Shown here piece after piece: positions 27,958 through 38,698 of a stretch of 64,000 nucleotides of DNA. The position numbers and the translations under genes were made by a program. This DNA is from Leclercia adecarboxylata (GTDB lineage Bacteria > Pseudomonadota > Gammaproteobacteria > Enterobacterales > Enterobacteriaceae): assembly GCF_006171285.1 (NCBI RefSeq), contig NZ_CP040889.1, positions 372,001 through 436,000 on the forward strand, read 5' to 3'. The notes under the pieces are model-generated. The model was not told the origin of the DNA and made no database searches. It saw nothing but the letters and a program-made list of their open reading frames with translations. How positions within the stretch are numbered: the first letter of the stretch is position 1; every line of letters begins with the position of its first letter.

Positions 27958-28944
27958 GTGACTAAAACCAACCTCATTACTGGCTTTCTCGGTAGCGGGA
28001 AAACCACGTCGATACTGCACCTGCTGGCCAATAAAGATCCCGACGAAAAATGGGCGGTGCTGGTCAATGAATTTGGCGAAATAGGCATCGATGGCGCGCT
28101 GCTGGCCGACAACGGGGCGCTGGTAAAGGAGATCCCGGGTGGATGCATGTGCTGCGTGAACGGCCTGCCGATGCAGGTGGGGCTCAATACCCTGCTGCGC
28201 CAGGGCAAGCCAGACCGGCTGCTGATTGAACCCACCGGGCTCGGCCATCCTAAGCAGATCCTCGACCTGCTGACCGCGCCGGTCTATGAGCCGTGGATCG
28301 ATTTGCGTGCCACCCTGTGCCTGCTCGATCCCCGTCAGCTGCTGGACGAAAAATTTGTCCACAACGAAAACTTCCGCGATCAGCTGGCCGCCGCCGACAT
28401 CATCATTGCCAATAAAGAAGATCGCGCCACGCCAGAGAGCCGCGCCGCGCTGGAGATCTGGTGGCAGCACTTCGGCGGAGAACGTCAGCTGGCGCACGCT
28501 ACTCAGGGGAACGTGGATAACGCCCTGCTTGACCTGCCGCGGCGCAATGTTGCTGAACTGCCCACCAGCGCAGCCCATGCCCACAGCCACGGCGAAAAGC
28601 AGGGTCTGGCGGCGCTGAGCCTGCCCGCACACCAGCGCTGGCGTCGCAGCCTGAACAGCGGTCAGGGCCATCAGGCCTGCGGCTGGGTATTCGATGCCGA
28701 TACCTGCTTCGACACCATCGGTTTACTGGAGTGGGCGCGCCTTGCCCCGGTTGAACGGGTGAAGGGGGTGATGCGTACGCCCGACGGGCTGGTGCGAATC
28801 AATCGTCAGGGGGCAGATTTCTTCATCGAAACGCAGGGTGTGGCGCCGCCGGATAGCCGAATAGAGTTAATTAGTGCGGTTAACACCGACTGGAACGCCT
28901 TACAGTCCAGCTTGTTGAAGCTTCGTTTAAGTTCGGGCAACTAA
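27958..28944 (+). CDS. yeiR: COG0523 zinc-binding GTPase YeiR
   Basis: GTP-hydrolysing metallochaperone of the COG0523 family, 328 residues. Walker A is GFLGSGKTT at 9-17, the CxCC zinc motif is CMCC at 63-66, IEPTGLGHP follows at about 93-101, and the guanine motif NKED is near 151. A His-rich loop (HAHSHGEKQ) precedes the C-terminal domain. The start codon is GTG with GGAG upstream. A Zur-like box covers the promoter region, consistent with use under zinc limitation. Confidence 0.93.
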   Translation: MTKTNLITGFLGSGKTTSILHLLANKDPDEKWAVLVNEFGEIGIDGALLADNGALVKEIPGGCMCCVNGLPMQVGLNTLLRQGKPDRLLIEPTGLGHPKQILDLLTAPVYEPWIDLRATLCLLDPRQLLDEKFVHNENFRDQLAAADIIIANKEDRATPESRAALEIWWQHFGGERQLAHATQGNVDNALLDLPRRNVAELPTSAAHAHSHGEKQGLAALSLPAHQRWRRSLNSGQGHQACGWVFDADTCFDTIGLLEWARLAPVERVKGVMRTPDGLVRINRQGADFFIETQGVAPPDSRIELISAVNTDWNALQSSLLKLRLSSGN

Positions 28945-28974
28945 CGTTGCCCTGTTTTAACTGTTAACGGCGTG

Positions 28975-29694
28975 ATGATGAAAACCCGACTAATACCCAT
29001 TTTGTTGCTCAATTTTGCCGGTGTGGCGCTCTTTTTATCCTGGTATCTGCCGGCCAACCACGGTTTCTGGTTCCCGCTGGACAGCGGGATCTTCCACTTC
29101 TTCAACCACAAGCTGGTTGAGAGCCGCGCTTTCCTGTGGCTGGTGGCTATCACCAACAACCGTGCCTTTGACGGCTGCTCGCTGCTGGCGATGGGCGCGT
29201 TGATGTTCGCCTTCTGGCGTAACGAGAGCCCTGCCGGGCGTCGGCGTATTCTGATGATTGGCCTGGTGATGCTGCTGACCGCGGTGGTTCTGAACCAGCT
29301 GGCGCAGGCCTTTATTCCGGTGAAACGCTCAAGTCCGACACTATTTTTCCCGGATATCTACCGCGTCAGCGAATTGCTGCATATTTCGACAAAAGACGCA
29401 TCGAAAGACAGTTTCCCGGGCGATCACGGAATGATGCTGCTTATTTTCACCGCTTTTATGTGGCGTTATTTCGGTCATAAGACTTTCGCATTAGCCCTGA
29501 TTATTTTTGTGGTTTTCGCTTTCCCGCGAGTAATGATCGGCGCGCACTGGTTCACTGATATTGCCGTCGGGTCGCTTTCGGTGGCTTTGATTGGCCTTCC
29601 ATGGTGCCTTATGACGCCGTTGAGCGATCGATTAATAGCCTTGTTTGATCGCTATTTGCCTGGCAAATACAACAATTCCAAAACAAGTTACTAA
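28975..29694 (+). CDS. lpxT: Lipid A 1-diphosphate synthase LpxT
   Basis: Inner-membrane PAP2-family enzyme that transfers phosphate from undecaprenyl diphosphate to the lipid A 1-phosphate on the periplasmic face. It has 239 residues (E. coli 237) and about six membrane segments. The three PAP2 motifs are KRSSPTLFFPD, SFPGDHGMM and RVMIGAHWFTDI. Starts at GTG-28972, ATG-28975 and ATG-28978 are all in frame; ATG-28975 is an arbitrary choice among these. Confidence 0.94.
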   Translation: MMKTRLIPILLLNFAGVALFLSWYLPANHGFWFPLDSGIFHFFNHKLVESRAFLWLVAITNNRAFDGCSLLAMGALMFAFWRNESPAGRRRILMIGLVMLLTAVVLNQLAQAFIPVKRSSPTLFFPDIYRVSELLHISTKDASKDSFPGDHGMMLLIFTAFMWRYFGHKTFALALIIFVVFAFPRVMIGAHWFTDIAVGSLSVALIGLPWCLMTPLSDRLIALFDRYLPGKYNNSKTSY

Positions 29695-30107
29695 CAGAAA
29701 TTAACTATAACTAACAGGGATCGTTATCGATCCCTGATTAGTTTCTCCCCTGACATAACGGCCGCCGTCATCTTCCTGTCACATTAATCACGTTAGAAAT
29801 TAACACGTTGAGCATTCCTTAACCTAAATTCGCCTGTTTTTTCGCTATCCCGTCAACTGACTTTTGCTATCACATTTACTTATAAAAAACTGCGTATTTT
29901 TGCTCGCAATGCCTGGCTCAATCAGGTAATCTCAGACTCGTTTTACCTCAGCGCTACAATTATTATCGTTGTAAATAAATTTGTGCGATTCGCCACAGAT
30001 TTGACCATAAAGAATTGTCTGATAGTGCGCAGGTATTTAGTCTCGTCTCGCTTGGCATTTTTTATAACGATATTTGTCGTTAAGGACTTCAAGGGAATAT
30101 AAACAAC
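29695..30107. other. Intergenic region lpxT-mepS
   Basis: 413 bp with no gene. It holds a hairpin (CAGGGATCG/CGATCCCTG, 29715-29736) that probably ends lpxT transcription, then an AT-rich stretch that must contain the mepS promoter and leader. I see no clear RNA gene or operator. Confidence 0.6.
29715..29736 (+). terminator. Hairpin downstream of lpxT
   Basis: Perfect stem CAGGGATCG/CGATCCCTG with loop TTAT, 20 bp past the lpxT stop. Only a poor U-tract follows. Confidence 0.55.
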
Positions 30108-30677
30108 ATGGTCAAATCTCAACCGATCTTGAGATACTTCTCACGGGTAATCCCGGCGATTGCAGTCGCGGTTCTGCTTTCAGCTTGTAGCGCATCGAAC
30201 ACCGCAAAGAATATGCATCCTGAGACGCGTGTTGTGGGGTCAGAAGACGCCTCTTCACTGCAAGCCTCTCAGGATGAATTTGAAAAGATGGTCAGCAATC
30301 TGGATATCAAATCCCGATTAATGGACCAGTATGCCAGCTGGAAAGGCGTGCGCTATCGCCTTGGCGGCGAAACACGTAAAGGCATCGATTGTTCCGGTTT
30401 CGTACAGCGTACGTTCCGCGAGCAGTTTGGTTTAGAACTTCCACGTTCAACTTATGAACAACAGGAAATGGGCAAATCGATTTCGCGTAGCAGCTTACGC
30501 ACCGGCGATTTAGTTCTGTTCCGTGCGGGTTCAACCGGCCGTCATGTCGGCATCTATATCGGTAACGACCAGTTTGTCCACGCGTCCACCAGCAGCGGTG
30601 TGACGATCTCCAGTATGAACGAGCCATACTGGAAGAAGCGCTATAACGAAGCGCGCCGTGTACTGACTCGCAGTTAA
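30108..30677 (+). CDS. mepS: Murein DD-endopeptidase lipoprotein MepS (Spr)
   Basis: Outer-membrane lipoprotein that cuts D-Ala-mDAP cross-links so new murein can be inserted; in E. coli it is degraded by Prc-NlpI. It has 189 residues with lipobox LLSAC and acylated Cys-27. The NlpC/P60 domain has catalytic Cys-95 in GIDCSGFVQ, His-146 in GRHVGIYIG and His-158 in FVHAST. Strong terminator downstream. Confidence 0.97.
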   Translation: MVKSQPILRYFSRVIPAIAVAVLLSACSASNTAKNMHPETRVVGSEDASSLQASQDEFEKMVSNLDIKSRLMDQYASWKGVRYRLGGETRKGIDCSGFVQRTFREQFGLELPRSTYEQQEMGKSISRSSLRTGDLVLFRAGSTGRHVGIYIGNDQFVHASTSSGVTISSMNEPYWKKRYNEARRVLTRS

Positions 30678-30716
30678 CCGCCTGTGCTGTCCGTTTCCCT
30701 TGGCTGACAGCATGGT

Positions 30717-30748
30717 AAAAAGCACTGCTATTGCAGTGCTTTTTTTTT
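30717..30748 (+). terminator. Terminator of mepS
   Basis: Stem AAAAAGCACTGC/GCAGTGCTTTTT with loop TATT and nine T residues. Confidence 0.95.
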
Positions 30749-30858
30749 ATCGCGATTCGCGATAATTCTGGAGTTCTCGTTCCAGGCTATAGTCTTGTAG
30801 TAGCGTGAGTTTAGCCGTCATGATAACGCGGGCGGCACATCAGGATCCCATAACATTT

Positions 30859-32415
30859 ATGTTTACCCGCCATTTATCGTCCCGCCGAAAAGTGCTGATG
30901 CTCAGCATGCTTTCAGCTCTTATTGTCGCCCTGCTCTGCGGCGGTATGCAGTTTTTTTACAGCTACCATAAGCGCGACGTGAAATACGACAACCTGATTA
31001 GCGACCTTCGCGTGTACATGGAAAGTTATTTTGAAGAGCTGCAGACTTCTATTGATAAATTACAGCCGCTGACGCTCAGCGAGTGCAAGGACGTCAAATC
31101 TGAACTCACTTCCCGCGCCTCATTCAGTCTTAACGTCCGCGCCTTTCTGCTGGTTAAAGATAAAATGGCTTTTTGCTCGTCAGCCACCGGTCCTATGCAT
31201 GTCCCGCTTAACGAACTTGTGCCAGATATCGACGTTAATAAAGCGGTAGACATGGCCCTGTTGCCGGGTACACCGATGATGCCGGAAAAACCGGCCATTG
31301 TGTTGTGGCATCGTAATCAGCTGATTAAAGACGGCGGCGTATTTACCTCCATTAACCTCAATCTGACGCCGTACCTGCTCTATACCGCCCGTCAGGATGA
31401 GTTCGCCGGGATTGCCCTTATCATCGGCAATACGGCTTTTTCGACGCATTCAACCCGGTTAATCCATATTAAAGATTTAGACGACAGGCCTCTGCGTTCA
31501 AGCCAGATAAAGGGACTGCCGCTCACCATTAATCTGTACGGCGACATCTGGACGGCGGAAGATCTGATCTTCGCGCTACTGTTCGGCCTGCTGTGCGGCT
31601 CCAGTATTGGGCTGCTCTGCTTCTTCTGGCTGATGATGCGCGCCAATCCGCGTAAAGAGATCCTCACCGGTATCAAGCAGAATCAGTTTCATGTGGTGTA
31701 CCAGCCGGTGGTGGATTCGAAGGATTTGCAGATGCGGGGCGTGGAGGTGCTGATGCGCTGGCAACATCCCGGCGCAGGGGCTATCCCGCCGGATGCCTTT
31801 ATTAACTTCGCCGAGGCCCAGCAGCTTATTGTGCCGCTGACGCTGCATCTCTTCGACCTGATCCGCCGCGACGCACCGGCCCTGGCTAAACGGCTGCCGC
31901 CAGGTTCCAAGCTGGGCATTAATATTTCGCCCGGGCATCTGCACGCCGACAGCTTTAAAGACGATATGCGTCAATTCGCCGCCTCGCTGCCGCCGGATCA
32001 TTTCCAGATTGTGCTCGAAATTACCGAACGCGATATGCTGAATCAGCGGGAAGCGACCAGGCTGTTTGAGTGGCTACATCTGGAAGGTTTTGAAATCGCC
32101 GTGGATGATTTTGGTACCGGGCACAGCGCCCTGATCTACCTTGAGCATTTCACCATGGACTATCTGAAAATCGACCGCGGCTTTGTGAGCGCCATCGGGA
32201 TGGAAACCGTTACCTCTCCGGTGCTGGATGCGGTGCTGACCCTGGCGCGACGGCTGAACATGGTGACGGTCGCAGAAGGTGTCGAGACCGCCGAGCAGGC
32301 GAAATGGCTGCGCGATCACGGCGTTAATCTGCTGCAGGGGTACTGGATAAGCCGCCCGTTGATTCTGGAGCAGTTCCTGAGCTGGAAACCTGATATTCAC
32401 CTTGATAGCGAATAA
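30859..32415 (+). CDS. pdeN: c-di-GMP phosphodiesterase PdeN (Rtn), CSS-EAL
   Basis: Membrane-bound EAL phosphodiesterase of 518 residues, the same length as E. coli. A membrane helix is at about 12-36, then a periplasmic CSS-motif domain with CSS at 106-108 (FCSSATG), a second helix near 240, and the cytosolic EAL domain. The signature is EVL (GVEVLMRWQHP), with intact ITERDM, DDFGTGHS and AEGVET motifs, so it should be active. In the family, the CSS domain senses periplasmic redox state. The ATG at 30859 was chosen by homology over 30805. Confidence 0.94.
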   Translation: MFTRHLSSRRKVLMLSMLSALIVALLCGGMQFFYSYHKRDVKYDNLISDLRVYMESYFEELQTSIDKLQPLTLSECKDVKSELTSRASFSLNVRAFLLVKDKMAFCSSATGPMHVPLNELVPDIDVNKAVDMALLPGTPMMPEKPAIVLWHRNQLIKDGGVFTSINLNLTPYLLYTARQDEFAGIALIIGNTAFSTHSTRLIHIKDLDDRPLRSSQIKGLPLTINLYGDIWTAEDLIFALLFGLLCGSSIGLLCFFWLMMRANPRKEILTGIKQNQFHVVYQPVVDSKDLQMRGVEVLMRWQHPGAGAIPPDAFINFAEAQQLIVPLTLHLFDLIRRDAPALAKRLPPGSKLGINISPGHLHADSFKDDMRQFAASLPPDHFQIVLEITERDMLNQREATRLFEWLHLEGFEIAVDDFGTGHSALIYLEHFTMDYLKIDRGFVSAIGMETVTSPVLDAVLTLARRLNMVTVAEGVETAEQAKWLRDHGVNLLQGYWISRPLILEQFLSWKPDIHLDSE

Positions 32416-32490
32416 TTTCCCAACCACCGCTGCGTCACTTATCATTCAGGTATCCTGCCCGTCGAGAATATAGAAGGAAAACGTAGCGGA

Positions 32491-34296
32491 ATGATTGTGC
32501 GTATGATGTTGCTGCTGGTGGCGTTGATGAGCGGGTTCAGTCAGGCGCAAACCATTAAAGAGAGCTACGCGTTCGCGGTGATTGGCGAGCCTAAATACGC
32601 TATCAATTTCGATCATTACGATTACGTCAATCCTGCCGCGCCAAAAGGCGGCGCTGTCACCCTGGCGGCGAACGGCACCTTTGATAACTTCAACCGTTAT
32701 GCCCTGCGCGGCGTAGCGGCAGAGCGCACCGACGCCCTCTACGATACCCTCTTTACCACCTCCGACGATGAACCCGGCAGCTATTATCCCCTGGTGGCCG
32801 AAACCGCGCGTTATGCAGATGATTTTTCCTGGATGGAGCTTACCATCAACCCGCTGGCGCGTTTTCACGACGGGACGCCGGTCAGGGCCAGCGATATCGC
32901 CTTCACCTTCCATAAATTTATGACCGAAGGCGTGCCGCAGTTCCGGCTGGTCTATAAAGGGGCGACGATCACGGCCATCGCGCCGCTGACGGTGCGCATC
33001 GCCCTTACCAGCCCTAATAAAGAGGATATGCTGAGCCTGCTGACCCTGCCGGTAATGCCGGAGAAGTTCTGGAAAGATCACAAGCTCAGCGACCCGCTCT
33101 CTAAACCGCCGCTGGCCGGTGGGCCCTACCGCATCACCCGCTGGAAGATGGGGCAGTATGTGATCTATTCCCGTGTAAAAGATTACTGGGCGGCAAACCT
33201 GCCGGTAAACCGGGGCCGCTGGAATTTCGACACCCTGCGCTACGACTACTATCTGGACGACAACGTGGCCTTCGAAGCCTTTAAAGCGGGTGCGTTTGAT
33301 ATGCGGGTCGAAAGCAGCGCCAAAAACTGGGCCACCCGCTACAAGGGCAGGAATTTTGACCGGGGCTATATCGTGAAAGAGTCCTTCAAAAATGATTCAG
33401 CCCAGGACACGCGCTGGCTGGCGTTTAATATTCAGCGCCCGGTCTTTACCGACCGCCGCGTGCGCCAGGCCATTACTCTCGCCTTTGATTTCGAGTGGAT
33501 GAACAAAGCGCTGTTTTACGGTGCCTACAGCCGGGCCAACAGCTATTTCCAGAATACCGAATATGCCGCAACGGGTTATCCGGATGCCGCTGAACTGACG
33601 CTTCTCGGGCCGCTCAAAAGCGCCGTTCCCCCGGAAGTCTTTACCAGCGTCTTTCAGCCCCCCGTCTCAAAAGGCGACGGCTACGATCGTGATAACCTGC
33701 TGAAAGCCAGCCAACTGCTGGATGAGGCGGGCTGGGAAATTAAAAATAAGCAGCGGGTCAGCAAGCAAACCGGTAAACCGCTCAGTTTTGAACTGCTGCT
33801 GCCCTCCGGGGGCAATAACCAATGGGTGCTGCCGTTCCAGCACAACCTGGAACGCCTCGGCATCGTCCTGAATATCCGCCAGGTGGATAATTCACAGATC
33901 ACCAACCGGATGCGCAACCGCGATTACGACATGATGCCGCGCCTGTGGCGGGCAACGCCGTGGCCCAGTACTGACCTGCAGATTTCATGGGCCTCTCAGT
34001 ATATTGATTCCACTTATAACTCACCGGGGGTGAAAAACCCGGCGGTGGATAACCTGATCGCCCAAATCGTCGCCGCGCAGGGGGATAAAGCCAAACTGCT
34101 GCCTCTCGGGCGCGCGCTGGATCGGGTGTTAACCTGGAACTATTACATGCTGCCAATGTGGTTTATGGGGGAAGACAGGGTTGCCCGCTGGGATAAATTC
34201 TCCCTTCCCGCCCAGCGCCCGGTCTATTCCCTCGGGTTTGATAACTGGTGGTATGACGTTAACAAAGCGGCGAAATTACCCGCCGAACGGCGTTAA
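32491..34296 (+). CDS. yejA: Peptide/microcin C ABC importer, periplasmic binding protein YejA
   Basis: Solute-binding protein of 601 residues (E. coli 604) of the SBP family 5 (oligopeptide type), with a signal peptide ending near FSQAQ. In E. coli YejABEF imports microcin C and N-formylated peptides. Motifs: SYAFAVIGEPKYAINFDHYDYVNPAAPKGG, NNFNRYALRG region, and the C-terminal YSLGFDNWWYDVNKAAKLP. First gene of yejABEF; yejB begins 10 bp later. Confidence 0.96.
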   Translation: MIVRMMLLLVALMSGFSQAQTIKESYAFAVIGEPKYAINFDHYDYVNPAAPKGGAVTLAANGTFDNFNRYALRGVAAERTDALYDTLFTTSDDEPGSYYPLVAETARYADDFSWMELTINPLARFHDGTPVRASDIAFTFHKFMTEGVPQFRLVYKGATITAIAPLTVRIALTSPNKEDMLSLLTLPVMPEKFWKDHKLSDPLSKPPLAGGPYRITRWKMGQYVIYSRVKDYWAANLPVNRGRWNFDTLRYDYYLDDNVAFEAFKAGAFDMRVESSAKNWATRYKGRNFDRGYIVKESFKNDSAQDTRWLAFNIQRPVFTDRRVRQAITLAFDFEWMNKALFYGAYSRANSYFQNTEYAATGYPDAAELTLLGPLKSAVPPEVFTSVFQPPVSKGDGYDRDNLLKASQLLDEAGWEIKNKQRVSKQTGKPLSFELLLPSGGNNQWVLPFQHNLERLGIVLNIRQVDNSQITNRMRNRDYDMMPRLWRATPWPSTDLQISWASQYIDSTYNSPGVKNPAVDNLIAQIVAAQGDKAKLLPLGRALDRVLTWNYYMLPMWFMGEDRVARWDKFSLPAQRPVYSLGFDNWWYDVNKAAKLPAERR

Positions 34297-34305
34297 GGGA
34301 TCGCA

Positions 34306-35400
34306 ATGGGCGCTTATTTACTTCGTCGTTTACTGCTGGTGATCCCCACCCTGTGGGCGATCATCACCATCAACTTTTTTATCGTGCAGATTGCCCCCGG
34401 CGGGCCGGTGGATCAGGCCATTGCCGCCATTGAATTTGGCAACAGCGGTGCGATGCCCGGCGGAGGCGATGAGGGGATGCGCGCCAGCCATGCCCGCACC
34501 GGGGTGGGCAACATCAATGAGAGCCACTATCGCGGCGGGCGCGGCCTCGATCCCGAGGTGATCGCTGAGATCACCCAGCGTTACGGCTTTGATAAGCCGA
34601 TCCATGAGCGCTACTTCAAAATGCTGGGAGATTACCTGCGCTTTGATTTTGGCGACAGCCTGTTTCGCAGCGCGTCGGTGCTGCATCTGATCAAAGAGAG
34701 CCTGCCGGTCTCCGTTACGCTCGGGCTGTGGGGTACGCTGATCATCTACCTGGTGTCGATCCCGCTCGGCATCCGTAAAGCGATGGATAACGGCAGCCGG
34801 TTCGATATCTGGAGCAGCACCTTCATTATTATTGGCTATGCCATTCCGGCCTTCCTGTTTGCCGTGCTGCTGATTGTCTTTTTCGCGGGCGGCAGCTACT
34901 TCGACCTCTTCCCGCTGCGCGGCCTGGTTTCCACCGATTTCGACACGCTGCCCTGGTATCAGAAGATCGCCGATTACCTGTGGCACATCACCCTGCCGGT
35001 GCTGGCGACGGTGATCGGCGGATTTGCGGCGCTGACCATGCTGACCAAAAACGCTTTTCTCGACGAGATCCGCAAGCAGTACGTGGTGACCGCCCGCGCC
35101 AAAGGGGTGAGCGAGCGGCGCATCCTGTGGAAACACATTTTTCGCAATGCCATGCTGCTGGTGATCGCCGGATTTCCGGCCACCTTTATCAGCATGTTCT
35201 TTACCGGCTCCCTGCTTATTGAGGTGATGTTCTCCCTCAACGGCCTGGGTCTGCTGGGCTACGAGGCCACCGTCTCGCGGGACTATCCGGTGATGTTTGG
35301 CACGCTCTATATTTTCACCCTGATTGGCCTGCTGCTGAATATCCTCAGTGATATCTGCTATACGCTGGTCGATCCGCGTATTGATTTTGAGGGTCGCTGA
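34306..35400 (+). CDS. yejB: Peptide/microcin C ABC importer, permease YejB
   Basis: Inner-membrane permease of 364 residues, the E. coli length. An N-terminal helix ([28 protein letters not shown]) is followed by the binding-protein-dependent transport domain with the EAA-type loop [23 protein letters not shown] near residue 263. The stop codon shares its last base with the yejE start (TGATG). Confidence 0.96.
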   Translation: MGAYLLRRLLLVIPTLWAIITINFFIVQIAPGGPVDQAIAAIEFGNSGAMPGGGDEGMRASHARTGVGNINESHYRGGRGLDPEVIAEITQRYGFDKPIHERYFKMLGDYLRFDFGDSLFRSASVLHLIKESLPVSVTLGLWGTLIIYLVSIPLGIRKAMDNGSRFDIWSSTFIIIGYAIPAFLFAVLLIVFFAGGSYFDLFPLRGLVSTDFDTLPWYQKIADYLWHITLPVLATVIGGFAALTMLTKNAFLDEIRKQYVVTARAKGVSERRILWKHIFRNAMLLVIAGFPATFISMFFTGSLLIEVMFSLNGLGLLGYEATVSRDYPVMFGTLYIFTLIGLLLNILSDICYTLVDPRIDFEGR

Positions 35401-36425
35401 TGCCGCGCTTAAGCCCCATCAACCAGGCCCGCTGGGCTCGCTTTCGCCACAACCGCCGCGGCTACTGGTCGCTGTGGATCTTCGCCCTGTTTTTTGCCCT
35501 GAGCCTGTGCTCGGAGATCATCGCCAACGACAAGCCGCTGCTGGTGCACTTTAACGATCGCTGGTACGTCCCGGTGCTCAAAAACTACAGCGAGAGCGAC
35601 TTTGGCGGCCCCTTCGCCACCGCGGCGGATTATCAGGACCCGTGGCTACAGGCGCAGTTAAACGAGCACGGCTGGGTGCTGTGGACCCCGGTCCGCTTTG
35701 GTGCCAACAGCATTAACTTTGCCACCACCACCCCATTCCCGTCGCCACCCTCGGCGCAAAACTGGCTGGGCACCGATGCCAACGGCGGCGATGTGCTGGC
35801 GCGCATTCTGTACGGGACGCGAATTTCCATTCTGTTTGGCCTGATGCTGACCCTTTTTTCCAGCGTGATGGGGGTACTGGCGGGAGCGATCCAGGGCTAT
35901 TACGGCGGCAGGATCGACCTCTGGGGACAGCGATTTATCGAAGTGTGGTCCGGCATGCCGACGCTGTTCTTAATCATTCTGCTCTCAAGCGTGGTGCAGC
36001 CCAACTTCTGGTGGCTGCTGGCTATCACGGTACTGTTTGGCTGGATGGCGCTGGTGGGCGTGGTGCGGGCGGAATTTCTGCGCACCCGCAACTTCGATTA
36101 TATCCGCGCGGCCCAGGCGCTGGGGGTAAGCGACCGCGGGATCATTTTCCGCCACATGCTGCCGAACGCCATGGTGGCGACGTTAACCTTCCTGCCGTTT
36201 ATTCTGTGCAGTTCCATCACCACCCTCACCTCCCTCGATTTTCTCGGCTTCGGCCTGCCGCTGGGCTCGCCTTCGCTGGGGGAACTGCTGTTGCAGGGTA
36301 AAAATAATTTGCAGGCGCCGTGGCTCGGGATCACCGCCTTTCTCTCCGTCGCCGTGCTGCTCTCATTGCTGATTTTTATTGGCGAAGCGGTCCGTGACGC
36401 TTTTGACCCGAATAAGGCGGTGTAA
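35400..36425 (+). CDS. yejE: Peptide/microcin C ABC importer, permease YejE
   Basis: Second permease of the Yej importer, 341 residues as in E. coli. N-terminal helix is YWSLWIFALFFALSLCSEIIA; the EAA-type loop is YIRAAQALGVSDRGIIFRHMLPNAM near residue 240. Coupled to yejB by a one-base overlap and separated from yejF by one base. Confidence 0.96.
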   Translation: MPRLSPINQARWARFRHNRRGYWSLWIFALFFALSLCSEIIANDKPLLVHFNDRWYVPVLKNYSESDFGGPFATAADYQDPWLQAQLNEHGWVLWTPVRFGANSINFATTTPFPSPPSAQNWLGTDANGGDVLARILYGTRISILFGLMLTLFSSVMGVLAGAIQGYYGGRIDLWGQRFIEVWSGMPTLFLIILLSSVVQPNFWWLLAITVLFGWMALVGVVRAEFLRTRNFDYIRAAQALGVSDRGIIFRHMLPNAMVATLTFLPFILCSSITTLTSLDFLGFGLPLGSPSLGELLLQGKNNLQAPWLGITAFLSVAVLLSLLIFIGEAVRDAFDPNKAV

Positions 36426-36426
36426 G

Positions 36427-38016
36427 ATGACGCAGCCCCTGCTCCATATCGACGCGCTCTCCATTGCCTTTCGCCAGCAGGGCGAAGTGCGCACCGTGGT
36501 GAACGATATCTCCCTGAAAATTGATGCCGGTGAGACGCTGGCGCTGGTGGGTGAATCGGGTTCCGGTAAGAGCGTCACAGCCCTGTCCATACTGCGTCTG
36601 CTGCCTGCCCCGCCGGTGGTCTATCCTCAGGGCGATATTCTGTTTAACGGCCAGTCGCTGCTGCATGCCGACGAGCGCACCCTGCGCGGCGTGCGCGGGA
36701 ATAAGATCGCCATGATCTTCCAGGAGCCAATGGTGTCGCTGAATCCGCTGCACACGCTCGAAAAACAGCTCTATGAGGTCCTCTCCCTGCATCGCGGGAT
36801 GCGCAAGGAGGCCGCCCGGGGTGAAATACTCGACTGCCTGGAGCGCACCGGGATCCGCAACGCCGCAAAACGGCTCGGCGATTTTCCGCATCAGCTTTCC
36901 GGGGGGGAACGCCAGCGGGTGATGATCGCCATGGCGCTGCTGACGCGCCCGGAGCTGCTGATCGCCGACGAGCCGACCACCGCGCTGGACGTCACGGTGC
37001 AGGCGCAGATCCTGCAATTGTTACGCGAGCTGCGCGACGAGCTGAACATGAGCCTGCTGTTTATCACCCACAATCTCAGCATCGTGAAAAAGCTGGCCGA
37101 CCAGGTGGCGGTAATGCAGAACGGCCGCTGCGTGGAGCAGAACCGCGCCGCGTCGCTGTTAGCCGCGCCGCAGCATCCCTACACCCAGCGACTTCTCAAC
37201 AGCGAGCCCGCCGGGGATCCCGTCCCGCTGCCGGAGGCTGCTCAGCCTTTGCTGCGCGTGAAGGATCTCTCGGTGGCGTTTCCGGTGCGCAAAGGCATCC
37301 TGCGCCGGGTGGTGGACAACAAGCGGGTGCTGAACAACGTCAGCTTTACCCTGCGTCCCGGCGAGACCCTGGGGCTGGTGGGCGAATCGGGATCCGGCAA
37401 GAGCACCACCGGGCTGGCGCTGTTACGCCTGATCGCCTCGAAGGGGGAGATTTTATTTGACGATCGCCCTCTGCATGAGTGGGATCGCCGCCAGATGCTC
37501 CCTGTCCGCCACCGGATGCAGGTGGTTTTCCAGGATCCTAACTCTTCTCTTAACCCGCGCCTTAACGTGCAGCAGATTATTGAGGAGGGGCTGCGCGTCC
37601 ATCAGCCCGGGCTCAGCGTGCAGGCACGCGAAGAAGAAGTCATTCGGGTGATGGGGGAAGTGGGACTGGATCCGCAGACCCGGCATCGCTACCCGGCCGC
37701 CTTTTCCGGTGGCCAGCGCCAGCGCATCGCCATTGCCCGGGCGCTAATCCTGCGCCCGGAGCTGATTATTCTCGATGAACCGACGTCGTCCCTCGACAAA
37801 ACCGTGCAGGCGCAGATTCTGGCGCTGCTGAAAGGTCTGCAGCAAAAACACCGCTTAGCCTATATCTTCATCAGCCACGATTTACAGGTGGTACGGGCGC
37901 TATGTCACCAGGTGATTGTGTTACGTCAGGGAGAGGTGGTCGAGCAGGGAGACTGTCAGCGCGTGTTTGCCGCGCCGACGCAGGAGTATACGCGTCAGCT
38001 GTTAGCGTTACGCTGA
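36427..38016 (+). CDS. yejF: Peptide/microcin C ABC importer, fused dual ATPase YejF
   Basis: ATPase with two fused ABC domains, 529 residues as in E. coli. Walker A motifs GESGSGKS occur near residues 39 and 319; signatures are LSGGERQR and FSGGQRQR; Walker B motifs are [12 protein letters not shown] and [12 protein letters not shown]. The ATG at 36427 lies one base after the yejE stop. Last gene of yejABEF. Confidence 0.96.
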   Translation: MTQPLLHIDALSIAFRQQGEVRTVVNDISLKIDAGETLALVGESGSGKSVTALSILRLLPAPPVVYPQGDILFNGQSLLHADERTLRGVRGNKIAMIFQEPMVSLNPLHTLEKQLYEVLSLHRGMRKEAARGEILDCLERTGIRNAAKRLGDFPHQLSGGERQRVMIAMALLTRPELLIADEPTTALDVTVQAQILQLLRELRDELNMSLLFITHNLSIVKKLADQVAVMQNGRCVEQNRAASLLAAPQHPYTQRLLNSEPAGDPVPLPEAAQPLLRVKDLSVAFPVRKGILRRVVDNKRVLNNVSFTLRPGETLGLVGESGSGKSTTGLALLRLIASKGEILFDDRPLHEWDRRQMLPVRHRMQVVFQDPNSSLNPRLNVQQIIEEGLRVHQPGLSVQAREEEVIRVMGEVGLDPQTRHRYPAAFSGGQRQRIAIARALILRPELIILDEPTSSLDKTVQAQILALLKGLQQKHRLAYIFISHDLQVVRALCHQVIVLRQGEVVEQGDCQRVFAAPTQEYTRQLLALR

Positions 38017-38020
38017 CGCT

Positions 38021-38365
38021 TCAGAAAGGATTCTGACCCGAGAAAGGCTCGGCGATAGCCACACCGACGTTTTTCAGGCGGCAGGTTGCCGCGAACTCAT
38101 CCTGGCTTTTCACGAACAGGCACGGCTCGCCTTCGCACTCCAGCACCGAGCTGTAAAGCTCAATGTCGGTCAGCGCCTGGCTCAGCTTTTCCATCAACGG
38201 CCACGCGTTGCCCTCTTCCGGGCTCAGCAGCTTAAGAGCCACCAGACAGTTATCAGGATTTGTTCCGCTCTGCGGAATCGGTTCAACCTTCGAGCCTGCA
38301 AAACCCGCTGACCAGCGATAGCTCTGCGGCAAGCGATGCACAATTGAGAGCTGTAATGTATTCAC
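38021..38365 (-). CDS. yejG: YejG, conserved protein of unknown function
   Basis: Protein of 114 residues, the same length as E. coli YejG, starting [32 protein letters not shown]. No transmembrane segment or signal peptide is visible. It is convergent with yejF, whose stop is only 4 bp away. No function is known to me. Confidence 0.9.
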   Translation of the reverse strand: MNTLQLSIVHRLPQSYRWSAGFAGSKVEPIPQSGTNPDNCLVALKLLSPEEGNAWPLMEKLSQALTDIELYSSVLECEGEPCLFVKSQDEFAATCRLKNVGVAIAEPFSGQNPF

Positions 38366-38698
38366 GTTTGTTCCCCGGAAGCAAAATATACTTCACAATC
38401 TATTTACATTTATAGTAACACATCATCACTCACCTGCTCTGTTTTTAGTAAGAAAACGCTTACACCCAGTTTCCATGGGCGCTGACGTCTTATTTATCAG
38501 GGCTTTTTGTCAGTGTTTCAGGTTCATAGCGGCGCTATATGTACCCGTTTCTGTGATCTAACACAACCTTTTTAACTACAAAGATGTGACTATTTACATA
38601 AATAGATTTTACATAAAAGAAACAAACATGAGGTCAATGAACCGCCTTTTAATTGACCTGAATCAAAAAAGGGCCCCGTCAGGGCCCTTAATTGTGCA
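38366..38698. other. Intergenic region yejG-bcr
   Basis: 333 bp without a gene. The left part is AT-rich and should hold the yejG promoter; the right end holds the bcr terminator at 38665-38687. Nothing else is recognisable. Confidence 0.6.
38665..38687 (-). terminator. Terminator of the rsuA-bcr unit
   Basis: On the minus strand, GGGCCC/GGGCCC stem with a 5-nt loop followed by six T residues, just past the bcr stop. Confidence 0.92.
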